Shown: positions 31,863 to 44,348, counted from the stretch's first letter. The stretch is 64,000 bases of DNA from Cryoendolithus antarcticus (GCA_002077065.1 NAJO01000017.1:372001-436000); one strand, 5' to 3'. Notes: generated by a model from the letters alone, not told the origin. Numbers and translations are program-made.

Positions 31863-33660
31863 ATGGCCATACCCGGACCAAGGCTTGGAATCGAAATCGA
31901 GTTCCATGGTATCAATGTACGTATGCAACCTTTCTGTCCGTAGCACAATGCTCTGACCATTGAGTTGACACGCTTTCTTGAGGTGGTCTGGCGGCTGAAC
32001 GACGAGGAAAGGTCGTTCTATCCTCCGCCTGACGACGATGAGCTCTCCATACCCGTACGATCGTGGGATGCAGCGCAAGGTCGAAATGTCGATGCACCTA
32101 TTCTCGTGCCTGAACATGACGCGCAGTACGGGACCGAATCCAATGTGACTTGGGAAGGGCTTTTTGGCTTTCACTGCGTTCCTGACGCAACTACAGACAC
32201 GGACATCCTCTTCGCGGCTGGCGGAAGTGCTCCTGCAACTTTCTGCGTACTGGAATTGAACAGCTCGGCCCAGGAAATCGGTAATTACGAGTTCTGGATA
32301 CAGCTCCATATGTGCTCGAGGGTGTTTCATATGGCAATCCTTCAGTTCGCAGATCCAGGCTCAGCCAAACAGGCTGACCGACTTCCAACGAACCTGTACC
32401 CCTTGGCGGAATTCGTCAAAGAGTACAATTCGCGCGTCGATCGCATCGAGTTACCTGCTGGAATCGTAGACTTCCGGCCTCTCTTCAGAGTTCGCTTGAG
32501 CGATAGCATCAAGCGGCTAGCAGCTGGTGAGGATCCTCGATTTAAGAAGAAGAAAGAGCGGTGGAGCCCATTCTTCAAGGTAGCGAAAGGCAGGTCTCAG
32601 GAGTACTGCCACGTCCAAGTAAGTCATCCGAATACTAAGGAGGGAGTCACTACTAACAGACAAGGTCAACTTCCAAGTCGACCTTGGCTGGCTGGGTACC
32701 AATGTGGACACATTCGCTCGTCTCTGGTGGCACACATGGGTGCACAGGTTTCGCAAAGAATTGCCACCCCTCGAAACAGACGTGCTCGTCTTCGTGCATG
32801 AGTTCAGCTTTCGTTTCGTTAGCGTGGACGAGGTGTACCGGACCATGCAATTTGCTGCACTCTGGCGAGTGGCTAGGAAACGTGCTGCACAACTTGTGAC
32901 AGAACACGGAGTCGGGCGCCTGATCGAACCGGCAAGAAGTCAGATCATTGGTCTGCTAACATACCTATTGGCTGCGGGCTCACTCCTACCATCGCGTGCT
33001 ATGGGACTTACCGTCAAGAACATCTTCCCCCTGTTGCCTAAGACTTCCCCGGCTGCACTCGCGCGCGCAATCGTGGCACAAGACGCCTCCGGCGCTGCAC
33101 TGGAAACGCTCGCAAACCTTTGTACCGATGATGTTGCGGCTACAGCGGAGCAACTGGTGCAGGTCGAGATGAGAAGCCTATTCAATCTTGTCCGAGATGG
33201 CGATCTAAGGGTCACCACTCCCCAATTCGCGTATCCCGGGCTCCCAACATTCAATCATGGCGTCGGAAGGCGCAATATCTTCGACGGCGACCCGCCTCCC
33301 AATTTTGCTGCGATGTGGCAGGCTGCGCTAGAGCCAATCAACCCTGATTACAACAGGGCACACAACTTTGGATTCTACGAGGGCGCGCCCTTCCACGTGG
33401 CCTGGAGCAGCGACGTCCGTACCGCAGTGCCTCCGACTTCTGGGACCTCTCCTCCACGGCTGACCTTTGAAAGCCGGTACGCCACCTGCATCTTGAACAT
33501 TGGATGGAACCCTGGCTCCTTATCATACATGCTCGAGAAGTCATACTTACCCCTGATCAGTGAGTTTGCACCTGTACAATTACCTGCCGCCTCGACTGCT
33601 GTCCAGGCTCTGGGTAGTAGGCCAGACATAGATTGGAATTTCGAAGCTGGCTGGCATTGA
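31863..33660 (+). CDS. Cluster paralog A, N-terminal G-I-E-I-E-F motif (amidoligase-like?)
   Basis: Exons 31863-31916, 31983-32618 and 32665-33660 (introns 66 and 46 bp) give 561 residues. I do not firmly recognise the family. The N-terminus, PRLGIEIEFHGIN, has the G-x-E-x-E-F pattern that opens amidoligase-type ATP-grasp-like enzymes, but the later motifs of that family are not evident. Visible blocks shared with paralog B: YGTES-V-WEGLFGFHC, VELNSSAQ-x-G-Y-FWIQLH, VDLGWLG, HTWV, RSQI-GLLTYLLA-GSL, KTSPAALA, GAPFHV-WS-DV, AVPPTSGTS and LTFESRY. No signal peptide or TM helix; probably cytosolic. It is transcribed divergently from the DUF6603 gene and followed 549 bp later by paralog B. The start gives the motif right at the N-terminus, as in B. 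Confidence 0.7.
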
Positions 33661-34209
33661 CTTTGAAAGTAGATAATGCAGTAGCATCATCTCGTCGTCT
33701 TCTGCGGTGGCGGTTGCGCGCGCAAGTGAAGTACGGTTGTGTCGTGGTGAAGCGAGGCATTGTGGCGTGCGTGAACACGACTTTTGCACGTCAACTCACG
33801 AAGCTCATGCAACTGCAGTAGCCACGGAACCACACTTCTCGCTACAGACGGCATACTGTGAACAATTGTTGTCTCACGCCTTTCGTGTTCGCTCGAACGG
33901 TGGCTGGCTGGCCGGCGTCTCGTTCGGAGATCACCGACCCGTCCCGTATGCACGTTGCCAGCAACCATAGGTCATCGCTTGCGCTGGATCTGTCGCGCCT
34001 GCCCCTGGAAGGCTGCAGACGTGGCACCCCACTCTGCAGACCCTCCACGGCCAATCGTACACGCTCTATGCGTTGCCATCTGCACGTCAGCCTTCTGCAG
34101 TACGCTTATAGACCATGTAGCTGCGCTGGAGTCGAGGTTGCTGCGAGTAATACGTCGACCATGAACACCGCACATGGAGCTGGTGGGATGCGTGGATCTG
34201 TAGGACAAC
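33661..34209. other. Intergenic between tandem paralogs
   Basis: No gene and no evident leftover of a further duplicate copy. Confidence 0.5.
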
Positions 34210-36043
34210 ATGGCTACCGCGGGACCTCGAATGGGCGTGGAGCTGGAGTTCCCTGGCTTGGAAATTCTTTGGACCTTAGGCGATGAGAAGAGGACCTTCT
34301 ACCCGCCGCCTGGTCCGCGGATTCCTGCCGTTCCAGTGCTGGAATGGAATGCCGCGCGAGGAAGATATGACCCCCTTCCAATACTGGTACCAGCGGAGCC
34401 GTCACACTCACAATATGGCACGGAATCAGACGTCAACTGGGAAGGGCTGTTTGGATTCCACTGCGTGGCCGACGGTATTGGGGGTATGAAAGACGTCTAC
34501 TTTGCCGACGGCCCTCCAGAGACCAATGTAAAGTGCTGCATCGTGGAACTCAACAGCTCCGCGCAAGACGTTGGGGACTACCAGTTCTGGATTCAACTGC
34601 ATCTCTGCACGCGGAAATTCCGTGATACAATTTTGTTCTTCAGAGACAAATCATCTGTCCCAGGCAAGAACTCGTCCATCACCATTGATACACTGCCCAC
34701 CGTTCTACGACCGCTGAACGACTTTGTTACCAAGTATAACTCGCTTGTCGACGAAGTGAGTGTGCCCACTGGATTCGTGGATTTGCGCAATATGTTCAAG
34801 ATTCAATTGAGCAACAAATTAAGAGCCTGGCGACCGGAACGGATCCCCACTTCGACGAAGTGCATTGGACGCCCAAGTTCAGAATCGCAAAAGGCCCTGA
34901 CCAGGAGCACTGCGTTGTTCAGGTAAATGACCTGCGAGCACGTATCTACAACATGAGTGCTGATCAAAGCAGGTCAATTATCAAGTCGACCTCGGCTGGC
35001 TCGGTGCGCATGTCGAGGACTTTTGTCGTCTCTGGCAGCATACGTGGGTCTATAAATTTGGTAGGGGTCACCCTCAGCTCGATTGGCCTGTGGTGCATTG
35101 GGAATACCCGATCAACGTTCGAACGGTGAATGTAAATGATGTGCACCGAACCATGCAATCTGCAGCCCTTTGGCGCGTTGCTGGGAACTGTGCTGCTAAG
35201 CTCGTAAGGCTCGCACTCGCAGCGGCAGGAGACGAAGGGGCAAATGGCGAAGAGGAGAAAGGACAAGAAATTGACTTGCGCGAGCCACAGCGGAGTCAGA
35301 TCGTTGGACTGCTTACCTACTTGTTGGCCGTGGGCTCGCTGACCCCGACATTGACGATGGGACGGACGCCGAAGAACACATATCCCCAGCTGCCTAAGAC
35401 TTCCCCAGCTGCGCTCGCTCTAGCCGTCGTTGCACAGGACACTTCTGGAGCAGCGCGGAGACTGTTCCGGGGGCTTTCGCGGGATGCATTCGTCTCAGGC
35501 GTCGTGCGGCCGCTAGTTCTGACGGAGGTCAGGAACATCGGCAATCTGGTCACGGTTGGTGGTCTCCGTCAAGTGACACCTCAGCCTGCGAATACGACAC
35601 TGGAAGTCACTTACGACCGAGGTACTGGGGCGAAGGACATACTTGCGGGTGGCGAACCCCCACTCTGGCAAAGTATGTGGAAAGCTGCGCTAAGTCTTGA
35701 TGCCACAAACCTGACTGCCGCTTATAGGTTTGGCCTCTTCAGCGGAGCTCCTTTTCATGTTACGTGGAGCAACGATGTGCAAACGGCGGTGCCGCCAACC
35801 TCTGGTACGTCCGTGCCGCTCCTCACGTTCGAAAGCCGGTATGGCTGGAACGTAATGAATATAGGATGGAGTCCGTCCACTAGTCGCTTCATGTTCGCTA
35901 AGTCCTACTTACCCTTGGTGGCAGCTCTGGCACTAGCGCAACTAGCAGCTGCTACGCCTGCTGCGCGCGCACTGGGTACAGACAGACTCCCGTTGGCCCT
36001 GAATCTCGAGCCGGAGTTGAATCTCATTGCTGGCTGGAACTGA
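34210..36043 (+). CDS. Cluster paralog B, with an apparent one-base deletion
   Basis: Tandem paralog of A, similar along its length. It begins MATAGPRMGVELEFPGLEILW, lacks A's first intron, and has an intron at 34923-34972 in the same place as A's second (VVQ/VNYQVDLGWLG). The frame from 34210 runs correctly to QLSNK (about 34818) and then turns into non-homologous sequence. The frame matching paralog A (SLATGTDPHFDEVHW, FRIAKGPDQEHC) resumes one base out of register. No plausible intron bridges this; one A missing from the AAA at 34816-34818 would explain it. Downstream the exon from 34973 is open to TGA 36043 with all paralog blocks conserved, so either the base is a sequencing error or the break is very recent. 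Function as uncertain as for A. It contains an extra charged insert (GDEGANGEEEKGQE) absent from A. Confidence 0.65.
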
Positions 36044-36369
36044 CTGATCTCCTGAAACGCGAAGAGCCTCACAGTGGAGTGGGCGCCATGCTGAGCATAT
36101 AGAACGGCATACTCTATGCCGGCAGGTCGAATGCTGGAGAGTCGTCGAGATGTACTGAAGACAGGGATGAGATTACGGAAGGGACGATCATCCACAAGCA
36201 CAGTGCCGGACAGCGTCCAATGGGGCGTAGCAGAGCATATGCGCCGCTGAGAGTGCAGAATCCGCGGCATGCAAAACTGATGATTGACGTTTGGGAACAA
36301 CGCTCTGGGGAGCGATGATTACATGACGGTTTCATCTACGACGCAACCAGTAATGTGCGTACGTAGCCG
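36044..36369. other. Intergenic, convergent
   Basis: 3' flanks only. Nothing recognised. Confidence 0.5.
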
Positions 36370-37332
36370 CTACAAGATGTTCCTGCCAGAGATTCTCGGC
36401 AACCTCCACACAAATCCAGCCGCCATTGCCGCAAGCCCAGCACTCAGCCATGCCGCCGAAGCGTACACACTCAGAGCCTTGCCCTGCACCCACGGAGAAT
36501 GCTCGCGGTTCAGTCCGACCACAGTATCTCCATTGTTGTTATTGCCGAATGATGCGAATGCGCCATTGTCGGGAGCTGACTGCACGAATGCTAGCACGCC
36601 GTAGAACTGCGCGAAGATGTAGAGTACTCCACCGAAGACGAAGCAGAAGATTAGAAGAACGTTGAACCATGGTGCTACGGGTAGCAGAAAGCGTTCATGA
36701 GGCCGTTTGCGAACATGCTGATGCTGGGGCTGATGCGAGTGTGCCGTGGCGTGCTTTGAGGCTTCCGCGTGGGCCTCCGACTCCCGAGGTGAGTCTTGCT
36801 CTGCTGCGTTCGGGGTGAAGATCATGATCATGGAGAGAGAGGCGAGGAAGAATGTAAAGAAGAAGCCTATGCCGATGAAAGACGTGCTGGCGATGACGAG
36901 CTAGAAGTTGGCGTTAGCTCCATTCGTTGGCTTCCAAGCTGCACGACTACTCACATTGCCAGCCCAGTGGATCTGCTGGCACAGGCGTTCATCGCCATAG
37001 CGAGCATCAGACTGCGTAAGCGTGTAATTGAGCGACTCGCAGCTTGTCTTGTTGCTGCCAGACGAACCGAATCGCTGGCAGACGTAGGTGTAAGTGTTAT
37101 TGCGAGAGTCGAGACTCAAGGTAGTATTGTCTCGTCTGTAGCCACAGATCTGGAAAGGTGAACGGTACTCGGTCGAGTCGATCGTCGCTGGACTCCATTG
37201 AGATTGGTCATCTGTGTAGAAATTCCGAGAAGACCAATCCTTATGGGTTGCAGCCGTGATGGCGAAGGCTATTGCGACTGTCGCGAGCGCGAGTGGTGTC
37301 AGGATAGCTGCCAGACGTGTGATCTTCGCCAT
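36370..37332 (-). CDS. SUR7-like tetraspan membrane protein
   Basis: Two exons (37332-36955 and 36900-36370; 54-bp intron GTGAGT...TTCTAG) give 302 residues. Helix 1 (LAAILTPLALATVAIAFAITA) follows a five-residue tail, then an extracellular loop of about 110 residues with paired Cys and N-glycosylation sites. Helix 2 (IASTSFIGIGFFFTFFLASLS) is rebuilt across the intron. A His/Gln/Glu-rich cytosolic loop (ATAHSHQPQHQHVRKRP) precedes helix 3 (FNVLLIFCFVFGGVLYIFAQ) and helix 4 near the C-terminus. This is the SUR7/claudin-like four-helix plan seen in fungal plasma membranes. It sits inside the unusual cluster, between the paralog pair and the 1199-aa gene, so it may be its membrane partner or simply a bystander. 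Confidence 0.75.
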
Positions 37333-38202
37333 TGTGAGAGGATGCCCGATCCAAGGTACGCATGAGACTTAAGACGCCCAGCGGCATAGACAAATATCTT
37401 GGAGGTCGAGGAGGTGTTCGAGGAGCTTTACACGCTGTGATCACGCCTGTTGTTGAAGTCCGAAGTCAAGAGCATTTCGCTCTCGTTGCGTATGCCTGCC
37501 AATCCAGAGGGCCATATTTGCCGGTATCGCCGCGGTTGCAGCGCCCGAGACTATTCCCAGTTCATGTTGTAGCTTCGCGTGGTACAAGGGATCCGCCAGC
37601 CACAAAAGTCTCCGCGTTGTCACACATGCATCTCAGCCAGCCTCTTTGTCTCACACCATCTGCAGCTTACCATCGCCATGTCCAGACCGCTGTCGAAGCT
37701 GCGACGATCGGTTGAAGACGATGGCTTGGGACGATATCAGCTGTTGTTATCGTTGAGCGAGGTGCTGGCGGTGTGTGGTAGCGAAGCACTCGACACCGCG
37801 CCACCATTCGGACAGGCAACCTCAGAACGCGGTGGTGGAGCGCCACGCGACAGTTGTTCTGCAGCCCTTCTCTGAGGTTCACGGTAGGTCCATGTACAGC
37901 ATGATATTGTATGCTGGTCAATGGCGACGCCGTCGCGCTTCGGGGGTGTGGCGACAGCAGACAAGTCGACTTCGTCTGGACTGGCTTTGAGAGCACACCG
38001 GACGTCCAGCCTGTGGAGCGCACCTGAACCTGGAGCTCGCGGCAACTGAGCTCTGCAAGGCACCATCGATGCTCTACTGGCAATAGACCTGCCACTCCAG
38101 GAGACCGTCCTCATTACTACTGGAGTCGTCGACTGCTGCCCACCTTCACGGCCCTCGAGGTCCTATTTCAAAAATCGGCAGGACATCCTCAACATCAACC
38201 CC
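37333..38202. promoter_or_regulatory. Divergent intergenic region
   Basis: Between the tetraspan gene and the 1199-aa gene. Short open frames on the minus strand (37667-38114) show no family features. No gene called. Confidence 0.4.
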
Positions 38203-41200
38203 ATGGCCCGCGATATCCCCCTCCGCCACATGGCAAAGTTCCTGGCGGCTAACGCAGGAACGCCATTTGAGCCGCCTCTTGTCAAGCCTGGTGAGATGCA
38301 GCTGTACTCATACTATCGTCCCGGCCTGCTCGCAGGCGATTACAGTATCAATGTTGAGCAAGTAATCGAATCGGACAGCTACGAATCCAAGGACCCACCC
38401 AACGACCACGATAAAGGGTGGAGAAGAAAAAAGCTCTCGAAGCAGAACAGACGAGAGGCATCACAGAATGTCTTCATTCCAGCGCCTCAGGAGTTCGAAG
38501 TCATGGCGCCCCAGTTTGCGATCGAGAGATCCATGGTGAATAGCTACTATCCACCGGACGGTCACCAGGACGAGGCCAGAATCTTGCCACACATCGTACT
38601 CAACGATCCGCATTTCCCATGGGAGCGTCATGCAGGTGCTGGTGTTCTCATGCCCGACTTATGCGATCCCGACCTTGAATCTGATCGCGTGACCCCCAAA
38701 ACGTCAAATCCGCCGACTAACATGTTCCGTAGTGCAGTACCATGGGTAAGCATGGATGCAGGCGATTGCTCTCCTGTCATGACACTAATAAACGCCCCAG
38801 CTGGCAGTCATGGTATTCGACCCGGCAGAGCTTATACTTCCGGTCAACTTCAAGCCGAATCTCATCAAGGACTCTCCGTCAATCGATCTGAAGCTCGACA
38901 AACAGCCGCTGAGCGGTGCGTTCGCCATGCAGGTGCAGGAGTACATGCGTCTCACTCTCGGATCTCGAATCAACTACGACGCTGGTTTTGCCACCGACAC
39001 CAAGGGTCTAGACGAATTGAAGGCCTCCAACGAGGCGATGACAGCCATCTTTCCGACAAAGGCGACCTTCCTCAAACTATTCACGCAGACCGCCGCTGAT
39101 GGGACTATGCAGTCGAATGTTGAAGGCAACAAATACCTTGCTCACATGCGTGCGGTATGTTCAGCCCAATCAGGGCGCTGAGAGTGATGTGTTTGGGGCA
39201 ACGCTGCTGACAGTCGACAGGTCAACACAGAAGGCTTCCCCGATGCTGGCGTTGAGCAAGTCGGCAATTACAGTATCGTTGTGTCCGGTCGGACTGCAAG
39301 ACTTGACCTCACGGTACCGACTACTCAAATTTGCCATCTCATCTCTATTGAGCATGTCGATTCCACGCTACAGGGCGTGCACGATGCTGTCAAGACGGAT
39401 AACGATGCGATTGCTGCTGAACTCCTTGCCGACCCCAAAAGCACGAAGGTAGCGACCGTAGGCATGGAGCGCATTGCGATGGTCTCTCTGTTCTCCTGGA
39501 CGTATACAGCGCTGCCTCCCCATCCGTGGGACTTTGTAGAGGACACTCGTGAGATCATGAAGAGCATGCAGATGCTGAAGGCCCCACAAAGTCTACTGGA
39601 TGTTCTTGTCGAGGCGTCGAAAGTCACCTCCGCAACACCCGCTGTAGCCACCAAGCAAGCGAAGACAGCTGGTGCTCTGCACAAGCGGCTCGACGCAGGG
39701 TATTCGCTTGCCAGGTGGCGGACTGAGACTGGCGAGGAGACTGCAGCTTTCAGTCGAGGGCCTCTTGTACCACAGCGGGTCCAGTGGCCACCACGCGATG
39801 ACTGGTGCGCCGGAAGCAACACTTCTAAAGAGTATCAGATTCTCGATCCAGCCACTGGTCTCATCGATCTTAGCTACTCCTCTGCATGGCAACTTGGCAA
39901 AGCTTTGGCAATCGCTGACACTGCCTTCAACGCCGCTTTGATGCGTTTCCGATCACTCGTATACAATTGGGCAGTCAGCAAGGTGCATAGCGACGACAAT
40001 GGAGTCACCTCGACCCATACCATAATTGCTGGGCTCACGGACAAGATGAAAACGCTAAAAAGCCTGGCGAAAGGCACCAGCACTCCCGAACCACAAAGGA
40101 TCGTGCAGCCTACGGCAAGGACTCTTCCACCACATGCGATAGACGATCCTGCAATACGCCCCAGGATTGCACTTGCCATGAAGGATGAGATCGCTAAGCA
40201 AACCAGCGCAGGGAGCGCGATCTGGACCGAGTTCTCTCTTGACAAGCCAAACAACTCCGACTGGCCACTGATAAGCTCTTGGCTTGCGAACAAGCTATCT
40301 CTTGCCGACATCCCGGCTCACTACCTGATCCCCGACCCTTCATTCCTCCCGAATGAGTCGCTTCGATTCTTCCATATTGACCGAAACTGGACGGACTGCC
40401 TCATCGATGGGGCTCTGTCTGTGGCAAATCATCTCGATCGAGACGACGACTTGGTCCGAGACTATATCAAGGGCGTCTTCAATGAGTATCTGAAGGCGGA
40501 CGTAGGTGGTGCGCATATGCAGGTCCCGTTCAATGGTTTCATATTGCGGTCTCAGATAGTGCAGGTGATGCCTGACTTGCGCATAACGGTAAGACGATGC
40601 ATGCTGACTGCAAAGCCGTGACTGCGACATGCAGCTGACTTCTATACTTACAGGTGACATGGACAGGCGACGATCCGAAGAAACCGGCCTCTCGAGCACC
40701 GTACTGCAGGTACACCAAGCTGGACGATATCACATTGCTCTGTTTGCTTGATCGTCAAGTGGAGGAACTGGACAATATCACATTCGCACAGCCGCCTCAT
40801 CAGCAGCGTTTCAGTTTAGGGTCCTCGCTCACCACCACAGGTCTGCCCAAATTCAACCTGACGAAGCTTTACACTCGCTCGCCACTGGTGGGAAAGGACT
40901 GGCCGACATTGTCTCCATCACCTAGCGATACGGAAGCTGCAGCATGGTATGATGTAGATTCTCGCATGGTCAGGGTAACACCACTGGCCAAAGCTATCAA
41001 CGCGAAGCTCACTTTCGGATCCGCAAGTGGTAAGGACGAAGCGTACCTTGATTACGTTCCCAACTCTGCTGAGCTCGCCATGGAACTCAACGATAAAGCA
41101 TATTACTTCAAGGTCACGCCATCGACCTCAATAAGTAAGCTTGGGGAGACAGACATACGACAGCTATGGTGCGCTAAGTCAAGAGATTGGACGACCGATC

Positions 41201-42043
41201 CTGTCGAGACCGAGGACACTTCTGCCACTGCTGGAATGGGCGAACAGGAGCCTGACGGGATCTCTCAAGGTGATCCTAAGAACAACATACGAATCCAAGC
41301 TCCGTTTGACCCTCCTGCTCGAGCCGTGGCTTCTACGAACGTGACAGTGACGGGAAAACCAGCGGACATCTCACCCATCATGAACAGCAACAGGCAATCA
41401 TGGGTACGTTAGGACGTGCTCGCGAACAGATGACTTATATACTGAGACCACTCCGTAGTTTTCCCTCGACATCTTCCCTGATTACAAGGGTAAGCCTCCG
41501 AAATGGGACCGCGATGCATACGATCCGAACGGCTATATACCCATGAAGAACGACTACCTCTTTGATCTCATCTTCGTCATACGTAAGTCAAGCGGTGGAA
41601 ACGCTCAAAACTTGGCAGAGGTTGTGGTCAACCTTCCACACTCTGGGGTCACCGACGTCGAAGCACTCGTCGATGTGAACTACAATGACCCCCGCGCCCG
41701 TATGCTCTCGAACCAGCGCTTTGTCGTGTACATCAATTGGACCACTACGCATATACAAATTCGGGTTGTGCCTAGGAGTGCCAAGCCTAGACCGACCATC
41801 GTCATGAACGATGAGAGAACGAGGGACCTGAGTTTCCGACTTGCAGAGGTCCCGATTGCACTCGGGATCGGGCCAACATCGGTGAATGTGCATGGGCAGG
41901 GCCAGCAGCCGGGCTTCAGGACAAAGGTGAGGTGGGAGGAGAAGTACTACACCGATGACATGAGAGCGTTCGTGTCGGTACCCGGAGGTGGAAAGGGAAT
42001 CAAGGAGCTTTGGAAGGTCGATTCGGGCGATCCTGGCAAATGA
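38203..42043 (+). CDS. 1199-aa cluster protein of unknown function (bacterial-type family)
   Basis: Exons 38203-38745, 38801-39154, 39221-40588, 40654-41403 and 41459-42043 add up exactly to 1200 codons with stop. Every join keeps frame (VPW/LAVMVFDP, HMRA/VNTEGFPD, LRIT/VTWTGDDP, QSW/FSLDIFPD). No catalytic family is recognised. Visible blocks are SYYRPGLLAGDYSINVEQVI, FEVMAPQFAIERSMVNSYYP, ILPHIVLNDPHFPWER and PWLAVMVFDPAE. From memory this order (a 'Y-P-L-AGDY' opening, an 'F-V-AP-F' block, 'LPHVVL-LPWER', then 'PWLAVLLFD') is that of a large bacterial hypothetical-protein family. No signal peptide or TM helix; the second half (from about 380) is mixed alpha/beta with no landmark. The start at ATG 38203 precedes the conserved opening by about 30 residues. 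It shares orientation with the next two cluster genes. Confidence 0.8.
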
Positions 42044-42453
42044 GACGCCATACCATCAAGTGTTCTGCGACCTTGGCGAATTCATATTGTGATCTTGATA
42101 CGATGCTGGACGAGAAATCACATGCCAATAAACAAATCGTGCGCATTTGGTCGTTTCCGTGAGCACATGCAAGAGAGGATCACGGCCACGTTTTGATGCA
42201 GGTGACGCCTCGAGTGAGGCGTTGAATGTGCCTGGACAGGTGTCAATCGCCTTCATTTGAGTTGGGATGTGACTTCACTACAGGCAACGGAAATTTGCAG
42301 CACGCGCACGGCGGTAGGCGATCTCACGACACACTCAATGATCCACTAACTCCCACTCCACACTGACATACAATCTTCTCCTTTGTTCAAAGCACCACCG
42401 ACTGTTGCCGTTAGTGTCTATTCGCATCCACAACCTCCACAGTTTACGCCGAG
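42044..42453. other. Intergenic
   Basis: Promoter side of the 284-aa gene. Nothing recognised. Confidence 0.5.
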
Positions 42454-43427
42454 ATGGCGCACAAGTCTACCTCAGAGCAGGTCAACCAAGAAGAGCTCGA
42501 TAGGCAACTCAAGCGCTCTGTCATGATCAAGAAAGGCTTTGGCCCTCTCATCTACCCTGAGTACAACTGCTCTCTCAAATTCTACAGTACGGACATCACC
42601 GTCAGGAAGTGTCCAAAAGCTACAGCGAGAAGCTACTCAAGAAGGCGCATGAGATCGCCGCAGACACAGAGCGCAGCAATCGATCGAAGACGAGCGTCTC
42701 TGAGAACGATGTCCGCAGATTTAAGGACACCCACCTGCGCTCCAGACAAATGGTCGGGCATAAACCAAACGCCGAGATCAAGCGTGTGCAGTGCGGCTTC
42801 CTCCTGGTCGAAGATCCGCTTGATGACGTTGCGAGCCGTAAGGTACTGAAGGATTGGCCGATAGTGACGACCTTGAACCTGCGAGGCCATACGGAGCTGG
42901 TGCAGAGGCATGTGCGTGACGCGCAGACCAAGACGAGCAAGATCATCTTGAAAGTGAGTCTCGAAATCGGTTCCTTGCTGTGGTCTAAGACATCGATACC
43001 GACGTCATTGCAGGGTATGAAGAGACTGGTGGAGCATTCTGGAGGTATAGGAGCATGGAAGCAAGCCAGCGACGACCAGATCCGCGACCTACTCATTTGT
43101 CTGTTCGACGAGTTTCCGCTCACCATCTCGAAGCTGGTGTTTTGGTACGAAGACGAAGCCGTGGCCATGGAGCGCATCTGGCGCTGTTCATTCGACGAAG
43201 GCAAGTGGCAATCCCTCTTCCGCACGAAGTTCATCGATCTCGCCCAGTCCACCTGGGAGCATCGCATCAAGACCAAGAAGAGTGGACACGCTGTGCAGCT
43301 GGATGATTCTACTGGCCTGAAGCTGTCCGAGGTGTACAATATCCCTTCGCGGCCACACCGTTCGCATGGTAAGGAGAACTGGGATAGCTTCACCGCGGAG
43401 TTCGGGGCATGGTATCGCAAGGAGTAG
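42454..43427 (+). CDS. 284-aa fungal orphan protein
   Basis: Not recognised. Exons 42454-42560, 42620-42953 and 43014-43427 (introns 59 and 60 bp) give 284 residues. The first intron is inferred from phase: the 5' frame runs into unlike sequence, and GTACAA...AAAAG (42561-42619) rejoins it in frame as LIYP/DYSEKLLKKAHEIAAD. The second intron (GTGAGT...TTGCAG) joins KIILK/GMKRLVEH. The product is charged and mostly helical, with Lys/Glu-rich ends, a central FDEFPLTISKLVFWYEDEA and a basic stretch HRIKTKKSGH. No signal peptide, TM helix or known motif. It sits between the two giant cluster genes, so it may belong to the system or be an insertion of an ordinary fungal gene. Confidence 0.7.
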
Positions 43428-44338
43428 GGAGCGCGAGGTGGTCTGTGGCTCGGGTGAGCGCGGATGTGTAGGCGCGCCGTCAGCAAAGAGGGACGGGCAT
43501 AGCCTCGCTACGAGAGGGCATACTCCGGGATCCTACGCCTCCCACAGAGCTGTCAAAGGAATGATGGGTAGACATTGGTGAAGTATGATGAAGTATGAAA
43601 TGCGCTGCGAGCGTCTCATCAGCGGCCCATTTGACATACCATACGATACCCACGATTCTCGAAATGTTTATATCGCAGGGTATGCTGCTATCACGTTGAT
43701 CACAGTAGTGCAGTTCTGTGTCATGGAGACGTTGAGAGGCAAATCGTCATGGATCTTAGATACGCAAGTGGCAGGATTGTCCAGTCGCTTCGGTATCTTG
43801 CTTTCTGTCTCACAAGTCTCGTCACGGGCACACGTTGCAGTAATACGCATTCCATTATTCTCCAGCTTGCTGAAGAAACGACGGCAGCGCTTGCTTCGAC
43901 ACTAACGGATCCGCCATCTGGGTGTGGTCGTTTACACGCTTCCATCACGAGATTCACACGCAGTGCGACAGTTGTTTCTGAGTATTTACTCGACACGTGG
44001 GTAGTGCATTAGCGGTGCGCTACGGGAAAGCTCCAGCTGTCAGCCAAGTCTGGACTACGGACGTGGCTTGCTCGTTTCCATGCAACGCCGGCCTCCCCTC
44101 ACGCACAGCTCATGCAGCTCGCCAACAATCAAGCCATGTTCGATACAATGGTCAGCCACGTCGCCGTATGCAGCTGCTTAGGTCTCACGACGCAACGGTT
44201 CTGTACACGACTTCTGTCCTCTGATATGAGCCAGCCACAGGCGACTATGGCAAGTATGGCGAACGACGAAGAAGAAGCATCAGCGTTGGCTTCGACGCTG
44301 TGTTCGACCCTCGAGACTCTGGGCTACGACGGACGACC
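43428..44338. promoter_or_regulatory. Upstream region of the 1398-aa gene
   Basis: 911 bp without a recognisable gene, apart from an upstream ORF at its 3' end, listed separately. Confidence 0.45.
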
Positions 44339-44348
44339 ATGGACGTAG
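44226..44348 (+). promoter_or_regulatory. Possible upstream ORF overlapping the 1398-aa start
   Basis: A 40-codon frame (ATG at 44226; in-frame ATGs at 44247 and 44256) ends at TAG 44348, overlapping the ATG at 44339 by ten bases in another frame. If it is in the mRNA it should reduce initiation at 44339. Transcript start unknown. Confidence 0.35.

Noticed and set aside
34805..34825. Programmed -1 frameshift site in paralog B
   Set aside because: The local CAACAAATT does not form an X-XXY-YYZ slippery heptamer in the zero frame; a one-base loss is simpler.
37667..38114. Minus-strand open frames between the tetraspan and 1199-aa genes
   Set aside because: Two overlapping frames of about 130 codons with no recognisable fold and no supporting splice structure.
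42620..43486. Long minus-strand open frame over the 284-aa gene
   Set aside because: It mirrors the codon usage of the plus-strand exons, which have consistent GT-AG introns and phase; the minus frame has no motif.
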